Source of the DNA: an uncultured Flavobacteriales bacterium
GTDB lineage: Bacteria > Bacteroidota > Bacteroidia > Flavobacteriales_G > Salibacteraceae
Assembly: GCA_943788725.1 (NCBI GenBank)
Contig: CALSRJ010000005.1
Coordinates: 62,001-126,000, forward strand
Direction of reading: 5' to 3'
Length of the DNA: 64,000 nt
The notes below the pieces were generated by a model. That model worked only from the letters and a program-made list of their open reading frames with translations, was not told the origin of the DNA and did no database searches. Positions 30,073 to 38,433 of this stretch are shown one piece after another (position 1 is the first letter of the stretch; every line of letters begins with the position of its first letter). The position numbers were made by a program, and so were the translations under genes.

Positions 30073-31347
30073 ATGAACAATTTTGTAGAAGAACTGAGGT
30101 GGCGAGGCATGCTGCACGACATGGTGCCCGGCACGGAAGAACTCCTTGCCAAGGGCGGCGTATCTGGTTACATTGGATTTGATCCAACTGCGGACTCTTT
30201 GGGTATTGGAAACATGGTGCAGGTAATGACCTTGACCCATTTCCAACGCACAGGAAATAAGCCCATCGCCTTGGTGGGGGGAGCCACTGGAATGGTGGGA
30301 GACCCAAGTGGAAAATCCGCCGAGCGGAACTTACTTGACGTGGACTTGCTCCAGCACAACTTGGATTGCCAGCGCAAGCAACTCGAGAAATTCTTAGATT
30401 TTGAGGGAAAGAATGCAGCACAGATCGTCAACAATTACGATTGGTTCAAGGATTTTGATTTCCTGGGCTTTATTCGGGATGTTGGAAAGCACATTTCCAT
30501 CAACTACATGCTCGCGAAGGATTCGGTCAAGAACCGTCTAGAGCACGGCATGTCCTTTACAGAGTTTAGCTACCAATTGATTCAAGGCTATGATTTCTAC
30601 CATTTGTGGAAGCATCATGGGTGCATGATCCAGATGGGAGGAAGCGATCAGTGGGGAAACATTACCACCGGTACAGAATTGATTCGTCGCTTGGAAGGGG
30701 GAGAGGCGTATGCCCTCACCACCCCTTTGATCAAGAAGGCGGATGGTTCCAAATTTGGCAAGACAGAAGGCGGAAACGTTTGGTTGGACGCAGCTCGAAC
30801 TTCGCCCTATAAATTCTATCAATTTCTATTGAACACGGCAGATGGAGATGTGGGCAATTACATGCGCGTATTCTCTACCAAAGGAAGGGAGGAGATTGAG
30901 GCCATTGAGGCCGAGCACAATCAAGCCCCCCACATGCGGAATATGCAACGCGCCCTTGCGGAGGAGTTGACGTCTCGCGTGCATTCTACAGCTGACCTTG
31001 AAAAGGCGGTGAGTGCGTCAGAGGTACTGTTTGGCCGGGCTACGAGCGAAGCGCTTAAGGCCTTGGATGAGGCCACCATGCTGGATGTATTTGAAGGCGT
31101 GCCTCAAGGCCGCATTTCAAAAGATGCTTTGAGTGGGGGCATGAACATCGTTGATCTGCTCTCTTCGGAAAGTGGATTCCTTGCGTCTAATGGAGAGGCC
31201 AGACGAGCACTAAAAGAGAATTCCATCTCAGTGAACAAGACAAAGGTTAACGACGCCTTTGCTACTTCAAGCGATGATTTGATCGCAGGGAAGTATTTGC
31301 TATTGCAACGGGGAAAGAAGAATTACTTTTTGGTGATTGCAGAGTAA
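30073..31347 (+). CDS. tyrS: Tyrosine--tRNA ligase
   Basis: [75 protein letters not shown]-terminal S4-like domain. Confidence 0.95.
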   Translation: MNNFVEELRWRGMLHDMVPGTEELLAKGGVSGYIGFDPTADSLGIGNMVQVMTLTHFQRTGNKPIALVGGATGMVGDPSGKSAERNLLDVDLLQHNLDCQRKQLEKFLDFEGKNAAQIVNNYDWFKDFDFLGFIRDVGKHISINYMLAKDSVKNRLEHGMSFTEFSYQLIQGYDFYHLWKHHGCMIQMGGSDQWGNITTGTELIRRLEGGEAYALTTPLIKKADGSKFGKTEGGNVWLDAARTSPYKFYQFLLNTADGDVGNYMRVFSTKGREEIEAIEAEHNQAPHMRNMQRALAEELTSRVHSTADLEKAVSASEVLFGRATSEALKALDEATMLDVFEGVPQGRISKDALSGGMNIVDLLSSESGFLASNGEARRALKENSISVNKTKVNDAFATSSDDLIAGKYLLLQRGKKNYFLVIAE

Positions 31348-31374
31348 CCTCGGCTTCGAAACATCACGAAACAA

Positions 31375-31403
31375 AAAAGGCCCCAAACGGGGCCTTTTGT
31401 TTT
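31375..31403. terminator. Bidirectional intrinsic terminator between convergent tyrS and the downstream lipoprotein gene
   Basis: AAAAGGCCCC-AAAC-GGGGCCTTTT hairpin flanked by A/T runs on both sides. Confidence 0.8.
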
Positions 31404-31418
31404 ATGCGTCAAACGCAA

Positions 31419-32405
31419 TTATTGACGCTCAAGCATCATCGTAGAGCTACCGGTTGAAGTACCAGTGTACTCACGATCATCGTTTTCAGTGTACGGATCG
31501 TTGTCTGTGTAAGTGTAGCTTGACTTGTCAACGTAAGTATTTGTATACGAACGACGAGCCTTCATTTCCTTGTTCTTCAGCATGACGATATCCCACACTT
31601 CGTCAGGATCAGTATCGCTGCCGCTAGCAGTATAATCACCTTCGTCGCTGTCAGTATACGTGTAGTTCCAAAGCGGGTAGGTTTCAGTTGCTGATTGCTC
31701 ATAAGTCTCTTCGGTCGACTTGTACCAAAGCGCAACGCGCTCGTCTTTCTTGAAGCCGTCCTCTTTATTGCCTCCGATGAAAGACCATGTTCCAGATATC
31801 TCAGTAGTTGAGCTTTCTGAGCTTTCAGAGTTGATCGATGATCCACCTTCAATATAAGTGTAGTCGAGGCTGTTCGACATTTCAATCATAGCGGTAAATG
31901 TACCGTCACCTTCGAAAGTGTAGGTAATGGAAACTGCACTCTCGTGATCTCCGCTTGCGTCGAAGCTATAGATGTCGCTTCCACCACCAGCATACGTATA
32001 AGTACTCATGGAACTCATTTCGAAATCGCCATCTTCCATCGTGTATTCGTATTCGCCTGATTGCGTGTTTACGAGTCCAGCAGAACCATAAGAAGAATTC
32101 GTTTCCTCCATGTAGTACTGACTCATATATCCAGCCGCGAAGTTCATGCGCTCTGTGTAAGACATTTCACTTGAAGAGCTGTAGGAGTATCCTTCAGAGT
32201 CGGTAGAAGTATTGTCAGATGTGCCAACGAAAGTGCTGGTGTCGCCGTAAGTAACGACATTCCAAACACCCGTCATTCGGGCTTTTCTAGATCGGAGCGA
32301 CAAGGCAGGATCTTCGTTTCCTTTCTTACATCCCGAAAATTCAAGACTAGCGACTGCAAGCAGCAATCCTACTGCCAGCATCACCTTTGTGTTTTTGTTT
32401 TTCAT
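31419..32405 (-). CDS. Lipocalin-like lipoprotein, strongly enriched in Ser, Tyr, Glu and Asp
   Basis: Lipobox SLEFSGC; TGVWNVVTYGD, ISGTWSFIGGN, EVWDIVMLKNKEMKAR, STMMLERQ resemble the strand order of lipocalin-like proteins. Confidence 0.6.
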   Translation of the reverse strand: MKNKNTKVMLAVGLLLAVASLEFSGCKKGNEDPALSLRSRKARMTGVWNVVTYGDTSTFVGTSDNTSTDSEGYSYSSSSEMSYTERMNFAAGYMSQYYMEETNSSYGSAGLVNTQSGEYEYTMEDGDFEMSSMSTYTYAGGGSDIYSFDASGDHESAVSITYTFEGDGTFTAMIEMSNSLDYTYIEGGSSINSESSESSTTEISGTWSFIGGNKEDGFKKDERVALWYKSTEETYEQSATETYPLWNYTYTDSDEGDYTASGSDTDPDEVWDIVMLKNKEMKARRSYTNTYVDKSSYTYTDNDPYTENDDREYTGTSTGSSTMMLERQ

Positions 32406-32503
32406 AGCATTTATTTAAGTGGTGCAAAGGTACGTGGTTTGGCTGTGCACAAACCTGAATCAAGATTTATAAACGTGGTTTGGGTCTATCGAAAGTGGGG
32501 TGT

Positions 32504-33523
32504 TTAATAAGCACGAGCTCGCGCTATGCGCACCAGGCTAAGCATGATGGGAACCTCAATCAATACGCCTACTACCGTTACCAGTGCGGCCCCAGAATCC
32601 AATCCAAAAAGTGCAATCGCAACAGCCACAGCGAGCTCGAAGAAATTACTCGCTCCGATCATAGCGGCTGGTGCACAGACAGAGTAGCGCAGTTTCATGA
32701 ACTTTCCACTGAACCAGCTGATGAAAAAGATAAAGTAGGTCTGCAAGGTCAGCGGAATGGCGATCAGGAGAATGTGAAAGGGGGCTGCAATTAGTTGGTC
32801 CCCTTGAAAGGCGAAGAGAAGGATAAGGGTGGAGAGCAACGCAATGATGGAAATGGGCTTCAAGCGAGGAAGAAAGGTGTTTTCGAACCATTCCTTTCCC
32901 TTTGTCTTAAGCAGCCAGCGATTGGATAGATACCCCGCTAGGAGTGGAATGACCACAAAGGTGATGACAGAGGTTGCTAGTACCTCGTAGGGAATTTGAA
33001 AATCAGTGATGCCTAGTAAGAACTGCACCAAAGGCACAAAGGCAATCAGTAGAATCAAGTCATTGACCGAGACTTGCACCAGGGTGTAGTTCGCGTCTCC
33101 GTTGCTCAGATAGGACCACACAAAGACCATTGCCGTGCAGGGTGCAGCGCCGAGTAAGATTGCGCCTGCTATGTACTCATCGGCCAGTTCAGGGGTGATC
33201 CATGCATCGTATAGGTGGTCAAAGAAGATCCATGCGAAAAATGCCATGGTGAAAGGTTTGATCAGCCAGTTCACTACCACTGTTAAGCCCAAGCCTTTCA
33301 TGTTGGTGCGAAGATCCTTGAGAGAGCTAAAGTCGATTTGCACCATCATCGGGTAGATCATTAGCCAGACGAGGATCGCGACGGGAATGTTCACGTGCGC
33401 GTATTCCCAAGATGCCAATACGGAGATTTTGTCTCCGCCCACGTAACCGAGGGCAATGCCAACGAGGATGCAAATGAGCACCCACGCGGTCAAGTAACGT
33501 TCGAAAAACCCTATCCCTTTCAT
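32504..33523 (-). CDS. acr3: Arsenite efflux transporter, ACR3 family
   Basis: GAILLGAAPCTAMVFVWSYLSNGDANYTLVQVSVNDLILL; ten-TM topology; location in ars operon. Confidence 0.92.
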   Translation of the reverse strand: MKGIGFFERYLTAWVLICILVGIALGYVGGDKISVLASWEYAHVNIPVAILVWLMIYPMMVQIDFSSLKDLRTNMKGLGLTVVVNWLIKPFTMAFFAWIFFDHLYDAWITPELADEYIAGAILLGAAPCTAMVFVWSYLSNGDANYTLVQVSVNDLILLIAFVPLVQFLLGITDFQIPYEVLATSVITFVVIPLLAGYLSNRWLLKTKGKEWFENTFLPRLKPISIIALLSTLILLFAFQGDQLIAAPFHILLIAIPLTLQTYFIFFISWFSGKFMKLRYSVCAPAAMIGASNFFELAVAVAIALFGLDSGAALVTVVGVLIEVPIMLSLVRIARARAY

Positions 33524-34146
33524 GCTTCCAATCTGAATGATACTTGAGACATTACGTACATCAATTCCCGTCCGATTTCTCTTGATCGTTGCACATATCC
33601 AGGAATTGGATCCTCCTCATCGTCGAATTCTTTGGGGTCTTCAAAGGTGACAGACATCCTTTTTTCTGCCCCTGCTACAAATGGACAGGCTTCTTCTGCG
33701 GCGGAACAGACCATTACAGCCGCAAATTCACGTTGTGGATTGTCGTCGTCGTTGTACACCTTGGAGAAGATCTCTAACATGTTGGCTTCACCCAAGTCTA
33801 CCAAGTAATGAGGGTTGTCCCCTTCGTCTTCTCCAGCAAAGACGAACCCGAGCACCTCGAGTGCCGCTTTTGCATTCGGATGGATCTGGCTTGCCTCCGT
33901 TCCGCCGGAATAGCATTCGATGTTTTCCAGGTCTGCGTAAAGAGAAGTGGCCGCCGCCAATAATTGACTGATATGGCTTCTTCGTGCGTTGTGGGTGCAG
34001 ATGAAGTTGAGCTTCACCGGATCATTTGCCCGCTGCTTGGAGAGGATGTATTCCACCAAGGGTTCTAACACAGGCTTTCGATCTTCTGAAACAAGTCCCA
34101 CTTCGTTTGACAGTGCTTCGAGCGTTGTTTTTAAGGTTTCGTTCAT
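33520..34146 (-). CDS. Arsenate reductase / low-molecular-weight tyrosine phosphatase family
   Basis: CX5R loop FICTHNARRSHISQ; EVLGFVF, VMVCSAAEEACPFVAGAEKRMSVTFEDP; ATGA overlap with acr3. Confidence 0.85.
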   Translation of the reverse strand: MNETLKTTLEALSNEVGLVSEDRKPVLEPLVEYILSKQRANDPVKLNFICTHNARRSHISQLLAAATSLYADLENIECYSGGTEASQIHPNAKAALEVLGFVFAGEDEGDNPHYLVDLGEANMLEIFSKVYNDDDNPQREFAAVMVCSAAEEACPFVAGAEKRMSVTFEDPKEFDDEEDPIPGYVQRSREIGRELMYVMSQVSFRLEA

Positions 34147-34151
34147 AGTCT

Positions 34152-35048
34152 TTAGCAACATCCGGATCCCGGGGTACAACTGGCATTTTGCTCGGCTAAA
34201 TCAGCAATCTTGATCTTGGGTTTTGTCGCCTTTTCCCCCGGCTTCTGGGCGAATACGGTCACGCTATAGATTCCAACACCTCCTTGGTTGAAGCTCGCTA
34301 CCTCCTCTGGGCTTAGGTACGTAGAGAGGATGTCGTTCGGAATGGAAATCGTTTTTTCCTTCTGTACCGTGATGTGTCCGAATCCTTGTGCTTCAATGAA
34401 ACCGAGGTAGGCATCGCGTTGAATGGCTCCCGAGACACAACCGGCGTACATCTCTGCATCTTGGCGTAGGCTTTCAGGAAGGTCGCCCACCAAAACGATG
34501 TCGGAGATACTGAAATGGCCACCTGGCTTCAAGACGCGGAAGATATCGGCAATCACCGCCTGCTTGTTTGGAACCAAGTTCAATACACAGTTGCTCACCA
34601 CTACGTCAGCGCTGTTGTCAACAACGGGCATGGTTTCGATGTCGCCATGCCGGAATTCTACGTTGTTGTAACCGAGCTTCTCCGCGTTCTCCCGCGCTTT
34701 TTGAATCATCGCATCTGTGAAATCGATGCCGATCACTTTTCCGGTGACTCCGGTTTCATGACGCGCTACGAAGCAGTCGTTTCCTGCACCTGATCCTAGA
34801 TCGATAACCGTGTCTCCAGGTTTGATTTGGGCGAACTGCGTAGGAAGACCGCATCCAAGACCGAGGTCGGCGTCGGCGGCGTATCCATCTACAGTGGTAT
34901 AGTCATCTGTCATGATGTTGTACACTTCTTTGGTCACTTCGGTGGCTCCACAACATGAAGCTGCGTTTAATGCCTTTTCGTTGTTGGCGATCTCGGTGTA
35001 TTTATCCCGCACAATCGCTTTGAGTTGTTCTTCTGTTTGCATGATCAT
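34152..35048 (-). CDS. arsM: Arsenite S-adenosylmethionine methyltransferase
   Basis: VIDLGSGAGNDCF, LGLGCGLP, SNCVLNLVPNK, YAGCVSGA (the three conserved cysteines). Confidence 0.92.
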   Translation of the reverse strand: MIMQTEEQLKAIVRDKYTEIANNEKALNAASCCGATEVTKEVYNIMTDDYTTVDGYAADADLGLGCGLPTQFAQIKPGDTVIDLGSGAGNDCFVARHETGVTGKVIGIDFTDAMIQKARENAEKLGYNNVEFRHGDIETMPVVDNSADVVVSNCVLNLVPNKQAVIADIFRVLKPGGHFSISDIVLVGDLPESLRQDAEMYAGCVSGAIQRDAYLGFIEAQGFGHITVQKEKTISIPNDILSTYLSPEEVASFNQGGVGIYSVTVFAQKPGEKATKPKIKIADLAEQNASCTPGSGCC

Positions 35049-35052
35049 GAAT

Positions 35053-35388
35053 TTAGCAGCACCCCTCTCCACGAGAAGCGTCGTATTGATCGAATAGTTC
35101 GTTGAATAATGTGCGGATCGAATTCCAAGCCTCAGGGTTGATGCAATAGCACATCGATGTGCCCTCTATCGTTCCTTGGATGATACCGATTCCTTTGAGT
35201 TCTTTTAAGTGCTGGGATACCGTTGCCTGTGCAAGGCCTAATTCCTGCACCAAATCACTGTTGATGCAAGCATTGGCCTTGAGCAAATGCTGGATGATGG
35301 CAACCCGTGCTGGATGGCCCATCGCTTTTGCGATGTTGCTCAATGCGTTTTGTTTCTCCGTAAAGAGATCTGTTTTGGTGAGTCCCAT
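35053..35388 (-). CDS. arsR: ArsR/SmtB-family metalloregulator
   Basis: HPARVAIIQHLL, ELGLAQATVSQHLKELKGIGII winged helix; C-terminus GEGCC; first gene of the ars operon. Confidence 0.9.
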   Translation of the reverse strand: MGLTKTDLFTEKQNALSNIAKAMGHPARVAIIQHLLKANACINSDLVQELGLAQATVSQHLKELKGIGIIQGTIEGTSMCYCINPEAWNSIRTLFNELFDQYDASRGEGCC

Positions 35389-35398
35389 GGTGATTTAT

Positions 35399-35418
35399 TC
35401 ATTGCAATATTACGATGA
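35399..35418. promoter_or_regulatory. Candidate ArsR operator overlapping a candidate -7 element
   Basis: TCATTGCAATATTACGATGA, imperfect palindrome (16 of 20 positions match the reverse complement), 10 nt upstream of arsR. On the minus strand it contains TAATATTG, 19 nt after a TTG. Confidence 0.5.
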
Positions 35419-35436
35419 TTAAACGGAGATGCAAGA

Positions 35437-35461
35437 AACCCCGCTAATTAATTGCGGGGTT
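35437..35461 (-). terminator. Hairpin, probable terminator of the upstream DUF2892 gene
   Basis: AACCCCGC-taattaatt-GCGGGGTT; only a weak T tract follows (TTTCTTG). Confidence 0.5.
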
Positions 35462-35489
35462 CACATGCTAATTGGCTATGAATGAGGAA

Positions 35490-35702
35490 CTAAGATTTCG
35501 CTTTCTTCCTCAGACTGCTCAACCCAAAAGGCCAGTAAAGCGGACAAAAACTGATAAAACTGGTCAAAAAGAAGATCGCTGCAAGCGCTAATCCGATGAT
35601 GGCGATGGTTCCGCTGATGATCTCTGCATACCACAAGCCTACAACTCCAAGTGCGAGGATCACCCTGATGATCCGATCGGTCATTCCCATGTTCTTTTTC
35701 AT
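35490..35702 (-). CDS. DUF2892-like small inner-membrane protein
   Basis: MGMTDRIIRVILALGVVGLWY...GLALAAIFFLTSFISFCPLYWPFGLSS. Confidence 0.85.
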   Translation of the reverse strand: MKKNMGMTDRIIRVILALGVVGLWYAEIISGTIAIIGLALAAIFFLTSFISFCPLYWPFGLSSLRKKAKS

Positions 35703-35793
35703 TGGTCGCGTATTTAGTTTGACCCATCAAAGCTAGGGGCTATTGGAGCGGCAGAACGTGACGGATGTCACCTAGAAAGGATGATCCAAGTGC

Positions 35794-36927
35794 TTATATG
35801 AGCGACAAAAGAAATCCGGCAGCTGCTCCAAAAACGATCAGCCACATGGAGCTGAGGCGTTTGAAGCCGAAGAAAAAGGCGGTAGTCATCCCCGCTATAG
35901 CGATGGCCTTCCAGTCGGTTAGAGAGGAAGTGGTCATATTTACGAGCACCGATACCATCACCGCAACTGCTGCCACATTTACAGAGTCTAAAAATCCCCG
36001 TAGGAGCGCAGATGATCGCATCTTAGGGATGAGCGGATTCAAAATCCAAACGAACAGAAAGGAAGGAAGGAACATTCCAAAGGTGGCTGCTGCTGCTCCG
36101 GCCCATCCTCCGAGTTGGTAACCAACAAAGGTGGAGGTAGACAACACAGGGCCTGGGGTGAATTGCCCAACAGCAATAGCGTCCATTAATTGCTGTGTGG
36201 ATAGCCAACCTTTCGCGACCAACTCGGCATCCAAATAGGCGAAGAGAACATATCCACTTCCGTATAATACGGCCCCTACTTTAAGAAAAGTCAAAAAGAT
36301 CTTGGTCGTAGAAACTTTGGCAATGGCAACAGAGGTCGATGGAAGAATGGCAAGTGGCAAAAGGCTTCCAAGTCCCCCCTTTGGACGATCTCGAAAATAG
36401 AAGAAGAGCGCTCCGGCTACCCCGGCAATAAGAAGGGCCGCGATCTCGTTCACGCCCAAGAGGGCTAATGCAAGAACAATGGCTCCAAGGATCCCTAGGG
36501 TTGTGTTCTTGACTGCCTTTTTTCCCAATTTGAGAATGGCGCCTACGATAACGACGAGGACTGCGGGTTTGATTCCCTCGATGAAGGGTTCTACCGCGGG
36601 TAATTGACCGTATTGTTCGTAAAACCACGCCAGTCCCGCGGTGATGAGTACCGCGGGAAAGATGAAGCTGAAACCCGCTACAAAAAGTCCAGGAATTCCT
36701 GCCCGTTCATGACCACAATGCATCGTCATTTCAGTGGAATTCGGACCCGGAATCAGGTTCGTCGCGCCCATGAGGTCAAGGAAATGTTCGCGGCTCATCC
36801 ACTTGCGCTTGTTGACCACCTCTTCCTCCATCAAGGCGATGTGGGCAGCGGGGCCACCGAAGCCAATCACGCCTAGTTTAAAGAACAATGTAAAGACCTC
36901 CATGAGGCCGCCTTTTTCCTTCGTCAT
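35794..36927 (-). CDS. chrA: Chromate efflux transporter (CHR family, two-domain)
   Basis: FFKLGVIGFGGPAAHIALMEEEVV...MGATNLIPGPNSTEM and second half FLKVGAVLYGSGYVLFAYLDAELV...AIAVGQFTPGPVLSTSTFVGY. Confidence 0.92.
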   Translation of the reverse strand: MTKEKGGLMEVFTLFFKLGVIGFGGPAAHIALMEEEVVNKRKWMSREHFLDLMGATNLIPGPNSTEMTMHCGHERAGIPGLFVAGFSFIFPAVLITAGLAWFYEQYGQLPAVEPFIEGIKPAVLVVIVGAILKLGKKAVKNTTLGILGAIVLALALLGVNEIAALLIAGVAGALFFYFRDRPKGGLGSLLPLAILPSTSVAIAKVSTTKIFLTFLKVGAVLYGSGYVLFAYLDAELVAKGWLSTQQLMDAIAVGQFTPGPVLSTSTFVGYQLGGWAGAAAATFGMFLPSFLFVWILNPLIPKMRSSALLRGFLDSVNVAAVAVMVSVLVNMTTSSLTDWKAIAIAGMTTAFFFGFKRLSSMWLIVFGAAAGFLLSLI

Positions 36928-36938
36928 TTCAATTCGGG

Positions 36939-37919
36939 TTAAGTGTAAAGTAGGTTACAGCCGCGTAAATCGCTGTGGTCCAAACGGCCCTCCACGGAAA
37001 ATGTTCCGTCCTCCTTTACAATTCCGATGTCTTGCGTCTGAATGAAGGAGCAACTGTGATAATTCGCCAGGTCGATGAAGGCCAAAAGTCCTCGTTTTCC
37101 CGGTTCCAAAATCCGCAAGGGATCACTGATCTCTGTGGTGTATGCCCTCATCCACCGGGGTGGCGTGAAGGAGTGACCGTCTCGCATATATCCTTGGGAA
37201 AGGAGTTCGGTCATCCCGTATTCCGAGTGGATCTGGGAAGATGGAAAGCCTTTTTTAATCGCTCGGTGCAATTCACTGCGCGTCATCTCTTCACGCCTTC
37301 CTTTCATGCCCCCGGTCTCCATCACGATGAGCTCAGGAAAGTCTACCACAACCTGCTCCGCCGTGTCGAGCAGCGCATAGCTCACCCCAAAGAGTACGGT
37401 CGCCTTCTTTTCTTGTTTCAATGCTAGAAGCGTTTCAGTCAACTGCTCGGGTTGACCGAGTAAAAAACAAGACCTGGGGTCGGCTTTGGCAATGAATCGA
37501 TCTACCATGTATACGAGCGATGAATCACCATTCTCGATGTAAGAAGGGAGAAGAGCCAGCACCACCTGTTCATTCAATGGGCCGTACAAGCCTTCAAAAT
37601 GGGAGGTAGAGAGTGCATCGTAAAGCGAAAGGTCGTGCACGTGATGGGTTGACCGCTCTATTCCAGATGTTCCACTGCTCATGAACGAAGCTTCTTGATG
37701 TGGACTGCAGGAAAGGCGCAGGTGCTTGAACAATTCGATCGGAAGAAAGGGAGGGGTGTTTAGATCTAGATGTTCGGCACGGTAAACGTCTTGAACGAAA
37801 CGGCCATATGGAACGTTGTTCTTTAACTGGAATTCAAAAGCTTCGCTTGCCAATGCGGCAAAGTCCTCGTCTGAGGTAACGGAAGCGATTCGGTCTATGA
37901 TTGTTACTTTCGAGTTCAT
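36939..37919 (-). CDS. LuxE/PaaK-like acyl-protein synthetase (adenylate-forming)
   Basis: SFMSSGTSGIERSTHHV, VMETGGMKGRREEMTRSELH, IHSEYGMTELLSQGY. Confidence 0.8.
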   Translation of the reverse strand: MNSKVTIIDRIASVTSDEDFAALASEAFEFQLKNNVPYGRFVQDVYRAEHLDLNTPPFLPIELFKHLRLSCSPHQEASFMSSGTSGIERSTHHVHDLSLYDALSTSHFEGLYGPLNEQVVLALLPSYIENGDSSLVYMVDRFIAKADPRSCFLLGQPEQLTETLLALKQEKKATVLFGVSYALLDTAEQVVVDFPELIVMETGGMKGRREEMTRSELHRAIKKGFPSSQIHSEYGMTELLSQGYMRDGHSFTPPRWMRAYTTEISDPLRILEPGKRGLLAFIDLANYHSCSFIQTQDIGIVKEDGTFSVEGRLDHSDLRGCNLLYT

Positions 37920-38418
37920 GCAACGCAAGCACGCATATCAGTTATCAAAGGTAATGGCATTTGCCATGGCTCTAGGCGTGACCATGGCGTGTAAAAAGAT
38001 CAAGTGCGAAGAGCCAGCACCGGTGCTCAGCTATGACACCTTGATGTTAGATGATACGCGGGAGAACCTGGTTTTTAAAACTGAATTCGAAGATTGCCAG
38101 GGCGACATTGGAAACCTTGGCGCGGTTGACTCAAATACCATTCGCTCGGTCAGAACCTTTTTGTTTGAACAGATCGACGGTGAATGGAAGCGCTGGTATC
38201 CAGCGAACCTTGCCGATACCTCCAGCTTTTTTAGCGTCATTCCAGCATCGAAGAAAAACCGCGAAGGATGGCTCCTTAAAGGAACCGTAGTGCAGAGCTT
38301 TCCCTTGGTGCAGCTCTACCAAGGTCGAGACACCATCCGCTTGGAGACCTATATCCTAGATCAAGCTGGTAACAAGAGCAACCGGGTTCAAAGCGTACCC
38401 TACGTCTTTCAATTCTAG
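37918..38418 (+). CDS. Hypothetical lipoprotein
   Basis: Hydrophobic leader ending VTMACKK; start could instead be the internal MAFAMALG methionine. Confidence 0.6.
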   Translation: MQRKHAYQLSKVMAFAMALGVTMACKKIKCEEPAPVLSYDTLMLDDTRENLVFKTEFEDCQGDIGNLGAVDSNTIRSVRTFLFEQIDGEWKRWYPANLADTSSFFSVIPASKKNREGWLLKGTVVQSFPLVQLYQGRDTIRLETYILDQAGNKSNRVQSVPYVFQF

Positions 38419-38433
38419 GTTGTCCGACTGCTT

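Noticed and set aside
29563-30246. 227-aa minus-strand ORF spanning the OmpA gene end and tyrS start
   Set aside because: Covers two well-supported genes on the other strand.
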